Positions 9,154 to 17,710 of a stretch of 64,000 nt of DNA are shown piece by piece. The notes beneath the pieces are model-generated. The model worked only from the letters and a program-made list of their open reading frames with translations. It did not search any database and was not told the origin of the DNA. The stretch's first letter is position 1; every line of letters starts with the position of its first letter. The position numbers were made by a program, and so were the translations under genes. The stretch comes from Pseudohalioglobus sediminis (GTDB lineage: Bacteria > Pseudomonadota > Gammaproteobacteria > Pseudomonadales > Halieaceae): contig NZ_VTUX01000007.1 in the NCBI RefSeq assembly GCF_008370495.1, positions 248,001-312,000 on the forward strand, written 5' to 3'.

Positions 9154-10884
9154 TTACAATTCCACGGCCTGGTCGGGCGAAATCAGCACCAGGTAGATCG
9201 CTGCGCGTACCCTGATCTCGAGGTCCTCGATCTGGTCTATGGACGCGCGGATACTGTCTCGCGTGGCGGGTGACAGCGTGCCGTAGGCCATTACCAGGTC
9301 GAGCCGGTCCAGCAGCGCCGCGGTATCGTCTGCCAGCGCCAGGTATTCATCGAGGTTCGCCCGCGCGGGCTGGAACGGCGGCAACGGCAGGTCGTTCCAG
9401 TTATCGCTCAGCACGGCCTCATCGAGGAGGTTGGAAATAGCGATCACAGTGGTGCTGTTGGTGATCTGGAACTCCGGCGCCACCAGGCCGGCATCGCCAA
9501 TATCGCCGAGCGGACTGTGATTGGGCAGGTAAAAATTGAACACACTGGGAGCCGACAGCGGGTGCTGCCCGATCCGTTGCTGCAGCGCATAGCCGGCGTT
9601 GGCGAAAAAGCCATCGGGGCTGGACACGTTCAGCTGCCGGACGGCCGCAAGCAGGCGCAGCACGGGCTCACGCAATTTGCCGGCAGCACCATCGATTTCC
9701 GGAAGCGCCGTGGCCTCCGGGTCGAGCAGAACCGCGCGCAGCACCGCGCGCATGTCGCCGCGTTCACCGCCATCGAGACCATTGAACGCTTCCGCCACCC
9801 GTTGTACGTAAGCCGGACTGGGATTGGAGGTGACCAGTCGCTGGATCAACTGGCGGCCGATAAAGGGGCCGACATTGGGGTGCTGGAACAGGTTGTCGAC
9901 TGCGTCCTCGATGTCCTGCATGCCAGCCTGGCCCGCAGGGATCACCTGGCCGCGCAATAAACGCTTTGACTCCCTGTCGTGGAATGCCTCGAACATTTCC
10001 ATGGGCACGCGGAAATTGGGTTCGCGGCGCCAGAACGGCCCCTCGCTATCGCCGAAGGTAAGGCCGGTGAAGACGCGCGCGAACTCGCGGATATCGTCAT
10101 TGTCGTAAGTGGGAATCAGGCGACCCCGATCATCGCGCTTCTCGGTGCCGTCCAGGTTCAGCTCATAAAGGCCGATGGAGAACAGCTGCATGACCTCGCG
10201 GGCATAGTTCTCGTCCGGATAACGGTTGGCCTCGGGATCGGCCAAAGCATTCCCCAGGTGACTGAGATAAACGCCCATTGAGGGATGCAGGGTCACCGCC
10301 AACAGCAGGTCGCGGTAGTTGCCAAAGGCATGTTTGAGCAGGGTGTCATAGTAGTTGCTCAGCGCATGCGGTTGCGCCAGCAGGGTGTTGAGGCCGTCAG
10401 ACACCACGAAAATCTGGCTCAGTGCGTAGGCCACCCGCTGGCGCAACTGGTCAGGTGCGGTCGCGCTCTGCTGCCACCAGGCCAGGCGGCGGAACACCAC
10501 CTGTAGCTGGTTAATGCGCTCCTCCAACTCAACGAAGTCACCCGCCGACTGCCGGCGCATCAACTCGGCTACCAGCGGGTCGTGCCGACTGATCGGCAGG
10601 CGGAACTGCTGTTCCAACCACTGGGCCTCGCCACGTTCATGGATTTCCTGGATACCGGCATAGTTCATGCCGAAGGTGCTGCGCGAGGCCAGGCGTGCTG
10701 CGGCTTCAATGCCGCTCAGCTGTGGGGTCGGTGCAGGTGCCGGGTCCGGATCCGGGTCGGGCGCCGGGGCGGGAACCGGGCCAGGCAAAGGTGGCGCGCC
10801 GGAGCCCCCGCCGCTGCTGCCGCCACCGCATGCAGCCAATCCCAACACCAGGCTCAACAGCAGCGCAAAGCGAATCGTGTGCAT
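9154..10884 (-). CDS. DUF1800 lipoprotein
   Basis: DUF1800 family protein, 576 residues, function unknown. A signal peptide ends in the lipobox LAAC, followed by a Gly/Ser-rich and then Pro/Asp/Ala-rich linker of about 35 residues, as in many surface-tethered proteins. The conserved domain starts around residue 58 (AARLASRSTFG). Further family segments are YALSQIFVVS, NYYDTLLKHAFGNYRDLL and YPDENYAREVMQLFSIGL. A GGGGG ribosome-binding site lies 4 bases before the ATG. It is the first gene of a two-gene unit with the DUF1501 protein, a pairing seen in many aerobic bacteria. Confidence 0.9.
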   Translation of the reverse strand: MHTIRFALLLSLVLGLAACGGGSSGGGSGAPPLPGPVPAPAPDPDPDPAPAPTPQLSGIEAAARLASRSTFGMNYAGIQEIHERGEAQWLEQQFRLPISRHDPLVAELMRRQSAGDFVELEERINQLQVVFRRLAWWQQSATAPDQLRQRVAYALSQIFVVSDGLNTLLAQPHALSNYYDTLLKHAFGNYRDLLLAVTLHPSMGVYLSHLGNALADPEANRYPDENYAREVMQLFSIGLYELNLDGTEKRDDRGRLIPTYDNDDIREFARVFTGLTFGDSEGPFWRREPNFRVPMEMFEAFHDRESKRLLRGQVIPAGQAGMQDIEDAVDNLFQHPNVGPFIGRQLIQRLVTSNPSPAYVQRVAEAFNGLDGGERGDMRAVLRAVLLDPEATALPEIDGAAGKLREPVLRLLAAVRQLNVSSPDGFFANAGYALQQRIGQHPLSAPSVFNFYLPNHSPLGDIGDAGLVAPEFQITNSTTVIAISNLLDEAVLSDNWNDLPLPPFQPARANLDEYLALADDTAALLDRLDLVMAYGTLSPATRDSIRASIDQIEDLEIRVRAAIYLVLISPDQAVEL

Positions 10885-11026
10885 ATCGCCCCCTTATCAG
10901 CTTTTTTGTCACCAGCACGACATTCAGCATAGCGCTGTCGCCGGTAAGGCAATGTGATGTCGCGTTAAGATTTGTAATGCCCGCTAAGGCCGCCGGGAGC
11001 AAGTCTTATCCGCCGAAAAGTCCAGC

Positions 11027-11881
11027 TTACTGGCGCTGCATGCGCAGGATTTGCTGTATCAGGCGAATTGCGTCGGCACTGAGCTGCTCTGGCGAGTCGA
11101 AGTTGTCACGCCATATGTTTTCCGGTTGCGCTGCACCGACACCGGAAGCGCGAGCCTCCACCACCAGCCAGCCCTGGTAATCCAGAAAATCCAGCGTGGC
11201 GAAGGTCTCGGAAAATTGCACCTGGCCGCGACCGAGTTCACCGCGATGGCTCTCGCCCAGGCGCACATGCACCAGGTGATCACCCGCCGCCGGCAGCGCC
11301 CGGGCGGGATTGAACTCTTCCAGGTGAGCATGATAGGTGTTGTAGAGGACACCAATATTTTCCGCTCCGACATCCCGGCACATGCGCGTCGCCGCGTCTG
11401 CGGTATTGATCAGGTGGACATCGAATCGGCTCTGGAACTCCAGCGCGAGGGTGATACCCAGGCCCGCTGCGTGATCCGCCACGGCGCGCAGGCAATGGCG
11501 GCTCCACTCCCATTCGCGATCAGTGGGGGGCCGGCCACTGAAAACGCCCTGCGCCTGGAACAGGCCCCCACACAGCATGCTACTGCCGACCAGCGCGGAT
11601 TCTTCCAGTCGCTCCACGAGGTAGCGCACCGCGGCATCGCGCACCGCGCTGTCCGGCGATATCGGATTGGCCTCGGGCGGCAGCGTGACACTGGTGATAG
11701 CCGTCATATCCAGGTCACGCAGCGCCACACTGATAAGCCGCAGCGCAGAGTGCCCCTGGCCCGCCACCGGCAGTTCGACGCCCTGGTAGCCCTGGGCCGC
11801 GAGCTGTTCCAGCACCGGTATGATCTCTGCTCCGGGCGCCTCAGCCCAGAGCCGTAAATCCATGCCTAAACTGACGTCCAC
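11027..11881 (-). CDS. Sugar phosphate isomerase/epimerase-like TIM-barrel protein
   Basis: Probable xylose-isomerase-like TIM barrel (AP-endonuclease 2 superfamily), 284 residues, cytoplasmic. Typical elements are GYQGVELP near the N-terminus, LALEFQSRFDVHLI with a candidate metal-binding Glu, YNTYHAHLEE, and HLVHVRLGESHRGELGRGQ with His and Glu of the kind that bind Mn or Mg. The GTG at 11881 is preceded by GGTGGAG 5 bases upstream and is preferred over the internal ATG at 11863. Substrate unknown; keto-sugar epimerases and inosose dehydratases share this fold. It is divergent from the cytochrome c gene. Confidence 0.8.
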   Translation of the reverse strand: MDVSLGMDLRLWAEAPGAEIIPVLEQLAAQGYQGVELPVAGQGHSALRLISVALRDLDMTAITSVTLPPEANPISPDSAVRDAAVRYLVERLEESALVGSSMLCGGLFQAQGVFSGRPPTDREWEWSRHCLRAVADHAAGLGITLALEFQSRFDVHLINTADAATRMCRDVGAENIGVLYNTYHAHLEEFNPARALPAAGDHLVHVRLGESHRGELGRGQVQFSETFATLDFLDYQGWLVVEARASGVGAAQPENIWRDNFDSPEQLSADAIRLIQQILRMQRQ

Positions 11882-12010
11882 CTTTACTCCACCTTTGCCA
11901 CTGCAGGGCGCGAGTACGAAGCATTACAGATGCGGCCGCAGGTTGCCACAGCGAACGCGCGCGGCCAGCGGCTCTGCTACACTGCCCCAGAGACCAGGAG
12001 GATTCGACCT

Positions 12011-12349
12011 ATGACCCGTTTTATTTCCTGCACAGCGGCTATGGCAGTGACGCTATTCGGCATTGCCGGCGCAAACGGTTCCGAGCGTATGGAAGACGGC
12101 AAGCGCGCCTACGAGAGGGTCTGCGCCGCCTGCCATGCCACCGGCGTGGAAGGCGCGCCTGTGGTCGGCAACAAGAGCGACTGGCAGCAGCGCTCGGACC
12201 TGTGGGAGGCGGTACTGGTTGAGCACGCGGAGAAGGGCTACCTGAAAATGCCGGCCCGCGGTGAGTCGGATTACCTGACTGACTATGACGTCAGCGCTGC
12301 AGCCGAATACATGCTGACCCTGACCCACCCTGAACTACCCGCCGACTGA
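12011..12349 (+). CDS. Small monoheme c-type cytochrome (c5-like)
   Basis: Periplasmic electron carrier of 112 residues. A signal peptide of about 24 residues ends near GANG. One heme site, CAACH, lies near residue 37, and a likely axial methionine is in YLKMPARG. Layout and the late Met ligand resemble cytochrome c5. The ATG at 12011 follows AGGAGG at 9 bases, so this start is well supported. It is isolated, convergent with the MFS gene, and has no obvious redox partner next to it. Confidence 0.88.
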   Translation: MTRFISCTAAMAVTLFGIAGANGSERMEDGKRAYERVCAACHATGVEGAPVVGNKSDWQQRSDLWEAVLVEHAEKGYLKMPARGESDYLTDYDVSAAAEYMLTLTHPELPAD

Positions 12350-12353
12350 AGCG

Positions 12354-13541
12354 TCACCGCTCCGTGCTCGGCAGCGCCAGCAATGCGCACAGGCCGATTA
12401 CCGGCAACACTGCCAGCCCCTGGATAACCAGCTGGTAGCTGCCGGTCACGTCATAGACATAGCCGGCCAGCGGGGGCCCCGCCAAACCCAGTGGCAGGAA
12501 CATGGGTGATTGTGCGCCATTGACCTGGCCGATGATCTCGGGCGGGAAATAGCGGCTGTTGAGATAGGGATGCAGGGGCAGAAAGGACCCGCCGCTGAAT
12601 CCCAGCAACGCCACACAGGCGATAATCATCGGCCCGCTGCGGGCATCGGCCAGCAGCAACAGGCCGCAGGCCGACACTGACAGGAGAAACGCCACGATCC
12701 AGCGTATATGCTGTCGCGCCCTGTCCACGAGGCTGGCCACGATAAGCTTGCCGCCAAAGCCGGCACTGCCCGCCACGGACAGGAACAGGCCGCTCTCCAC
12801 GGCAGAGAACCCGCGATTGGCGAATAGTGGTGGATAGCAGATTGCCAGCAACAGCGTGACCGCCAGTGCCATCGCCACGATGACCCCGACCAGCCAGAAA
12901 GCCCTGCGCCGCAGTATCTCGCCACTGACCCGGTTTGAGGTGTCAGACACCGCGCCGACGATTCCCGGGGCCAGCGCCGCCAATATCCAGGCCCAGAGAA
13001 TTACCATCATTGCGATAGCGAGCAGGGCCAGGGCGGTACGCCACTCCACCCACTGCAATATAAAACCGACGAAGACAGGCAGGGTCACCGACGAGACACT
13101 GATACCCAGGGAGGCGATCGCCAGCGCCCTGCCCTCCCGACCCGGATACTGTTTTACCATCAGCGCATTGATCACCACCGGGCCATAGCAGACCAGGCCC
13201 AGGGAGAACACCAGGAAGCAAAGCGCAACCATGACAATACTGTCGGCCTGGCTGAGCACCAGCAGTGAGCCCATGGCGACGGCGCTGCCCAGTAACAGCA
13301 GGTGCCGAATGGACCAACGGTCCACCACGCGGCCGACCAGGGGGGAGAGCAGGCCCGGCGCCAGCAACATCATGACCGGGGCCATGTTGATCAGGGCCAC
13401 GCCAACGCCAAACTCCTGCGACAGCGCGGGAACAAAAAAGCCGAATATGGAAAGCAGGCCGACGCCGAGGCCAAGGCAGGTCATCCCCGCCATGGCCGGC
13501 ATCCAGAAGCGCAGCCCGTCAAGGACTGCGCCACGGCTCAT
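12354..13541 (-). CDS. MFS transporter (oxalate/formate or monocarboxylate type)
   Basis: Inner-membrane transporter of the major facilitator superfamily, 395 residues with about 12 hydrophobic segments. The N-terminal FGFFVPALSQEFG pattern and the RVVDRWSIRHLL loop after helix 2 are typical of the monocarboxylate or oxalate/formate exchanger branch. The ATG at 13541 is taken as the start; a GTG lies directly before it. It is last in the leftward catabolic unit, 21 bases after the acetoacetate-decarboxylase-like gene, so it probably moves the substrate or product of that pathway. Confidence 0.87.
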   Translation of the reverse strand: MSRGAVLDGLRFWMPAMAGMTCLGLGVGLLSIFGFFVPALSQEFGVGVALINMAPVMMLLAPGLLSPLVGRVVDRWSIRHLLLLGSAVAMGSLLVLSQADSIVMVALCFLVFSLGLVCYGPVVINALMVKQYPGREGRALAIASLGISVSSVTLPVFVGFILQWVEWRTALALLAIAMMVILWAWILAALAPGIVGAVSDTSNRVSGEILRRRAFWLVGVIVAMALAVTLLLAICYPPLFANRGFSAVESGLFLSVAGSAGFGGKLIVASLVDRARQHIRWIVAFLLSVSACGLLLLADARSGPMIIACVALLGFSGGSFLPLHPYLNSRYFPPEIIGQVNGAQSPMFLPLGLAGPPLAGYVYDVTGSYQLVIQGLAVLPVIGLCALLALPSTER

Positions 13542-13562
13542 CACGGCGCCGGGCCGGGCAAT

Positions 13563-14342
13563 TTAGCCGCGTCGCGGCCCGCCGTTTTCTCCGGGCCAGC
13601 GCGAACCGGATATGGTATCCGCATAGGGCAGGAATGCTTCCGCATCCAGTTCACCCGCCAGGGTGATCTGCCGGTCAAGGAAAATGGGCCACCACAGGTG
13701 GGCCGACACCTGCTCGCGCATGGGCAGCAGACTTGCCAGCGGATCCCAGGGACTGTCGCGTAGCAGCAGTTCACCCTGCACTTCTTCTTTCCAGGCGGTG
13801 CCGTACTTGCTCATCACATGCACGACGTGGGGCGGGAAGTCGAAGCCGGTGGCGGGGCCACCCACGCTGACTGCCCGCGAGTACTTTAACCACCACTCGT
13901 TCTGCACCCACTCTTCCTCGGCCTCTACCGGGCCGGTGGAAACGCCCTTGAACTCCACGAAGGTATAACCCTGGTGAATACAGCGCGCCGTGACCTGGGG
14001 ACCGAGCCGGTAATACTCGGTGGTGCAGGGGTACTTGGGCTGGCCGTTGGTTTCCTGGCTGATGAATATGGCCGACTCCTGGTCGATGCCGTAACCGAGG
14101 GTGTATTCGCCCTCGGTGCCGTTGTAGTCGGCATCGACCGTGGTAACGATGCCGTACTCGGGTTCGTCCGGAACCGGGAAGTTGTAGATGGTGAGATTAA
14201 CGTGCGGTTTGGCACCGGGATCGATGCCGGGTGGCAGCAGGCTGGCGATCGCTTCCGGGTCGGTGCGGTACACGATTTTCAGCATAGGCCAGTTGACGAT
14301 ATCGCCGGGGTTGCCCTGGGGGGCGCCTGATTGGTTGCTCAT
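13563..14342 (-). CDS. Acetoacetate decarboxylase family protein
   Basis: Member of the acetoacetate decarboxylase-like superfamily, 259 residues. The segment IDPGAKPHVNLTIYNFP and a later QETNGQPKYP resemble the family core; the Lys after QP may correspond to the Schiff-base lysine, but alignment is needed. The ATG at 14342 has AAAGGTGA just upstream and is preferred to longer starts. It belongs to the leftward catabolic unit. Many relatives in such clusters are not true acetoacetate decarboxylases and may act on other beta-keto acids or as hydratases or aldolases, so the reaction is uncertain. Confidence 0.75.
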   Translation of the reverse strand: MSNQSGAPQGNPGDIVNWPMLKIVYRTDPEAIASLLPPGIDPGAKPHVNLTIYNFPVPDEPEYGIVTTVDADYNGTEGEYTLGYGIDQESAIFISQETNGQPKYPCTTEYYRLGPQVTARCIHQGYTFVEFKGVSTGPVEAEEEWVQNEWWLKYSRAVSVGGPATGFDFPPHVVHVMSKYGTAWKEEVQGELLLRDSPWDPLASLLPMREQVSAHLWWPIFLDRQITLAGELDAEAFLPYADTISGSRWPGENGGPRRG

Positions 14343-14378
14343 TTCACCTTTCCTTTTTATTGCTGCGACCTGCACCCT

Positions 14379-14477
14379 CGTCGTTCCCGCAGAAACGGGA
14401 CGCCAGAACAGGTGAGGCCTGGTCACTGAACTTGCTGAACTCTGCTATAACGGCACGCCGCCTGCGCGGCAATGACG
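14379..14477. repeat. MITE-like intergenic repeat element
   Basis: A 99-base stretch bounded by CGTCGTTCCCGC and GCGGCAATGACG. The two ends are inverted repeats matching at 10 of 12 positions. It resembles the dispersed 'CGTCATTCCCGC' intergenic repeats of many proteobacteria, which give RGNDG-type peptides when translated. It fills most of the 160-base gap between the SDR and decarboxylase-like genes. No copy count is possible from this window. Confidence 0.45.
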
Positions 14478-14502
14478 GTGCAGGCAAAGTCACCAGCTCC
14501 TG

Positions 14503-15381
14503 TTACCCCACCATCGCCGGGACCGGCGTGGTGCGGTTGAGTATCATTTCTGTGCGGGCGCGAATCTTGGCGTCGGTTTCCGCGGTGGTTTCCAGCAGCC
14601 AGAAGGCATCCTCCTGCAGGCCCTGAACCGCCATCTCCGCCACTTCGTCAGGGTGCGTTGTCTGTAACTCGATGCCATACTCGGCGGCCATTTTCTTCAT
14701 ATCTTCCACCGAGTTGATGCCGGATTCATTGCCCTGCACATCCTTTTGCAGCGCCTCGGGGCGCACCCTGCCTGAATTGAACAGGCCGGTGTCAACCACG
14801 TGGGGGCCGGGAAACAGTGCGCTCACCTTCACCGGCAGCCCGCCGGCCTGGCACTGGTAGTGCAGGTTTTCGGTGATGGCGTGCACGGCAGCCTTGCTCG
14901 CGGTGTAGATCGGAGCATCCGGCAGGATCAGGTAGGCACCGTTTCCTGAGCCGGTCACCACAAAATGTGCTTCCTTGCCGGAGGCCACCAGTCGCGGCAT
15001 GAACGCGCGGATGCTGTTGATCACGCCCCACACATTCACGTTCAGGCACCACTGCCAGTCTTTTTCCGAGTAGTCCCACATGGCGCCGGTTTCGCCGGCA
15101 CCAATGCCCGCGTTGGCAAACACCAGGTCGAGTCCGCCCAGTTTGATTTTAGCCGCATCGGCCAGGGCGCCCAGGCTGTCCACGGAGGTTACGTCACAGT
15201 GCTCCACAATGGCGTCGATGTTTTCCGCGGCGAGGTCCTCGACAATCCGGGCCATGGCGGCCTCGTCCACGTCACCAACGGCGATCTTTGCGCCACGTCG
15301 ACCGAGCGCAAATGCCAGTGAGCGCCCAACACCGCTGGCGCCGCCGGTAATCAGCGCCACTTTATCGTTGAAGTCCCTCAA
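14503..15381 (-). CDS. Short-chain dehydrogenase/reductase
   Basis: NAD(P)-dependent SDR oxidoreductase, 292 residues. The cofactor motif TGGASGVG lies near the N-terminus, NAG is in FANAGIG, and the catalytic YTASK follows a Ser-containing VTGSGNG strand. I favour a TTG start at 15381 that overlaps the Rieske stop (TTGA) with AGGA 6 bases upstream. An ATG at 15429 would add 16 residues but overlap the upstream gene by 52 bases. Third gene of the leftward catabolic unit; probably oxidises a hydroxyl made by the neighbouring oxygenases. Confidence 0.87.
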   Translation of the reverse strand: MRDFNDKVALITGGASGVGRSLAFALGRRGAKIAVGDVDEAAMARIVEDLAAENIDAIVEHCDVTSVDSLGALADAAKIKLGGLDLVFANAGIGAGETGAMWDYSEKDWQWCLNVNVWGVINSIRAFMPRLVASGKEAHFVVTGSGNGAYLILPDAPIYTASKAAVHAITENLHYQCQAGGLPVKVSALFPGPHVVDTGLFNSGRVRPEALQKDVQGNESGINSVEDMKKMAAEYGIELQTTHPDEVAEMAVQGLQEDAFWLLETTAETDAKIRARTEMILNRTTPVPAMVG

Positions 15382-16352
15382 GCGATTTCCTTCTTGTCCT
15401 GTGAAGTGAGGTAAAACTGTCGCACCCACTTGCGGAACGTGACCAGGGTTTCGTCGCCCTTGCAGAACACCGGGCGACGCTTGTGTACTTTGTTGGCCCA
15501 GATGGGATAGTCGTCACTGAGGCCGTCGATAATGCCTTTCATCACGTCATCACCGGCGAAATCCTCGATCTCCTTGCGCACGATAAGCGTCCAGCGCATA
15601 AAGGTCTGGTGGCGATCAATAGGCTGCGCGCTGTTATACATGATCATTTCGGCGCCGGGGCCGTAGGTTGTGCGCACCATGGCGAAACCGGGGCTGTAGG
15701 TGGTCGCGTGCAGGTGCCCGGGGTAGACGGCTTCGGTCATTTCCGAGTGCAGGTGCATAGTGCGGCCGTCGGCATCAATGGTGACTTCCGATTGCGGAAC
15801 TGACTGCTGCTTGTGCACGTACTGGAAGTGCACCGGATCGCATGAGTTCTCGCAAATGTCCTGTACGTGTGCGGGCACCAGGTGCTCGGTGTAACGCGGG
15901 GTGGTCCAGTTCGGGTCCCCCAGTTCGGGCAGATCGGGCAGCCCCCACTCCGGGGCCGTGTTCTCCGGGTGAAACCAGACATAGATTTCGCCGTTCTTCT
16001 CTTCCGTGTGCCAGGTGCGCAGCTGGGCACGCTCGGGAATATCCTCACAGTAGGGAATATGTGAACACTTGCCGTCGTCGGCATTGAACTGCCAGCCGTG
16101 GAAAGGACAGCGGATCGTCTCGCCTATCACCCGGCCCTCATGTCCGAGGTGCGCACCCAGGTGTGGGCAGAACGCGTCGTGCACGGCAGGTTTACCACTG
16201 CGTGTGCGGTACAGCACCAGTTCCCGGTCGAAAGACTTGATCGGCTTTACCTCGCCGATCGCCAGCTGGTGCGAGCGCTCAACGGAATACCAGCCCATGG
16301 GGAAGTTCGGGGTGGTACTGGTTTGTGACTCACAGGATTCCACGATAGTCAT
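15378..16352 (-). CDS. Rieske-type ring-hydroxylating oxygenase subunit (KshA-like)
   Basis: Terminal oxygenase of 324 residues. The Rieske [2Fe-2S] site is C62-P-H64 and C82-P-F-H85, with the standard 17-residue spacing. The mononuclear iron site is ENSCDPVHFQYVH (Asp, His, His). Length and single-subunit layout resemble 3-ketosteroid 9-alpha-hydroxylase oxygenase (KshA) and related enzymes. No ferredoxin reductase gene is adjacent, so electrons must come from elsewhere. It follows the amidohydrolase by 24 bases and overlaps the SDR start. Steroid or other polycyclic substrates are plausible, not proven. Confidence 0.88.
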   Translation of the reverse strand: MTIVESCESQTSTTPNFPMGWYSVERSHQLAIGEVKPIKSFDRELVLYRTRSGKPAVHDAFCPHLGAHLGHEGRVIGETIRCPFHGWQFNADDGKCSHIPYCEDIPERAQLRTWHTEEKNGEIYVWFHPENTAPEWGLPDLPELGDPNWTTPRYTEHLVPAHVQDICENSCDPVHFQYVHKQQSVPQSEVTIDADGRTMHLHSEMTEAVYPGHLHATTYSPGFAMVRTTYGPGAEMIMYNSAQPIDRHQTFMRWTLIVRKEIEDFAGDDVMKGIIDGLSDDYPIWANKVHKRRPVFCKGDETLVTFRKWVRQFYLTSQDKKEIA

Positions 16353-16376
16353 GGCATTTCTCCGCTATCTGCGTGT

Positions 16377-17591
16377 TCAGTTAAAGATTGATATATCGGG
16401 ACCAATTTCGTCAGCCACCTGCTGCAGCCGCGCCCGATCCAGACCATAGAATTCCACCGCGTTTTCACCGAGGATCTTGCGCCCATCCGCCTCGGGCAGG
16501 CCACCGAAGGTAGCGCTATAGTAGTCACGCGTGTGCGGCCAGGTGCCTTCCGGATGCGGGAAATCACTGCCCCACATGATTTTTTCCAACCCGATTTCGT
16601 GGCGCAACTCGATGTCGACACGTTTCACGCAGGACGCGCCGATACCCACGTTACGGGCAAAGTATGCGCTGGGCGCCATGGACAGATGACTCTTGAAATC
16701 GCCGAGCTTGGCAGAGATGTCACCCTCGTTGTACTGGAAATCCATCAGCCGCAGCCAGGGTGGCAGCATGAACATGGTACCGCCTTCCACAATCATTGCC
16801 CGCAGCCGCGGGAAACGCTCAAATACGCCGCCCCAGATCATGAAGGTCAGCGGCCGGTACAGCCACCACATCACCTCCGAGACATAAATACCCATCGCCC
16901 CGGGCAGTTGCTCGCGCGCGTCCTCTGCCGGGAAGCCACGGCCGAAATACTCCGCGTGCGGCGCCGGCCCCGAATGGAAATGCACAATCACCCCGAGGTC
17001 CTCGCAAATTGCCCAGAAGGGATCGTATTTCACGTGGTGGTAAGGATCATTGTCGTACCACATGGTGGGAATCATCACCGAGCGCAGGCCGTTATCAACG
17101 CACCAGCGCACTGCCTCAACCGCCTGCTCCACATCCCACAGCAGGGGAATGGAGGCGACACCGATATGGCGCGCGGGGTCGTTGGCACAGAGCTCCGCCA
17201 GCCAGCGGTTATGGGCCATCGCTCCCGCCCACTGCAGTTCGGGCACCATGTCTTTCGGCGACAGCCCCAGGCCCGCGCCAAACGGCGGGGTGTTTTTTTC
17301 GGTAATACCGTCGGGAAAGATGATTTCCGCGGCGATACCGTCGCCGGCGAGCATCTTTTCCCGCTCTCGGTAATCCCAGGCCCCGGTCAGCTCCTGCTTG
17401 ATGGGCGCGCGCCAGGCGTCGTTGATTTCCTTGATCAGGAACATGGACTCGGACTTGTCCATCATGTCCACGGTAACGGGTACCGCCATATCGAGCATTT
17501 CGTGGTACTTGCTCTCCACGTAGGGCTTGTAGTCGGCGATCGGCAGCCCGGCGTGGCAGTCGGTGGATACGACCAGCAACTTGTCTGACAT
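16377..17591 (-). CDS. Amidohydrolase family 2 metal-dependent hydrolase
   Basis: TIM-barrel metal hydrolase of the amidohydrolase-2 (ACMS decarboxylase-like) family, 404 residues. The N-terminal strand carries STDCHAG in place of the common HxH. Later segments are VIVHFHSGPAPH and, near the C-terminus, IMWGSDFPHPEG with the conserved Asp. Members hydrolyse or decarboxylate ring-cleavage products. The ATG at 17591 follows AGGTGAG at 7 bases, better than the GTG at 17603. First gene of the leftward catabolic unit, directly divergent from tetR across a palindrome. Confidence 0.87.
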   Translation of the reverse strand: MSDKLLVVSTDCHAGLPIADYKPYVESKYHEMLDMAVPVTVDMMDKSESMFLIKEINDAWRAPIKQELTGAWDYREREKMLAGDGIAAEIIFPDGITEKNTPPFGAGLGLSPKDMVPELQWAGAMAHNRWLAELCANDPARHIGVASIPLLWDVEQAVEAVRWCVDNGLRSVMIPTMWYDNDPYHHVKYDPFWAICEDLGVIVHFHSGPAPHAEYFGRGFPAEDAREQLPGAMGIYVSEVMWWLYRPLTFMIWGGVFERFPRLRAMIVEGGTMFMLPPWLRLMDFQYNEGDISAKLGDFKSHLSMAPSAYFARNVGIGASCVKRVDIELRHEIGLEKIMWGSDFPHPEGTWPHTRDYYSATFGGLPEADGRKILGENAVEFYGLDRARLQQVADEIGPDISIFN

Positions 17592-17654
17592 CTTTTCACT
17601 CACCTGTCGATTTTATGGTGTCGGCAATGCGCAACAAACGCGCAAGCTTGCACA

Positions 17655-17666
17655 TTTGTATACAAA
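17655..17666. promoter_or_regulatory. Palindromic operator candidate between amidohydrolase and tetR genes
   Basis: TTTGTATACAAA is a perfect 12-base palindrome lying 64 bases before the amidohydrolase start and 45 bases before the tetR start. Its position in the divergent promoter region and its symmetry fit binding of the TetR dimer encoded next to it. Confidence 0.5.
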
Positions 17667-17710
17667 ATAGTTTAATGCTTTTACGAATGCAACCGCATTA
17701 CGGATTATTC

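Noticed and set aside
13485-13515. WMPAMAGMT at the start of the MFS protein, resembling peptides encoded by dispersed intergenic repeats
   Set aside because: The surrounding residues fit a normal first membrane helix of this MFS branch, so it is probably coding by descent rather than an inserted repeat.
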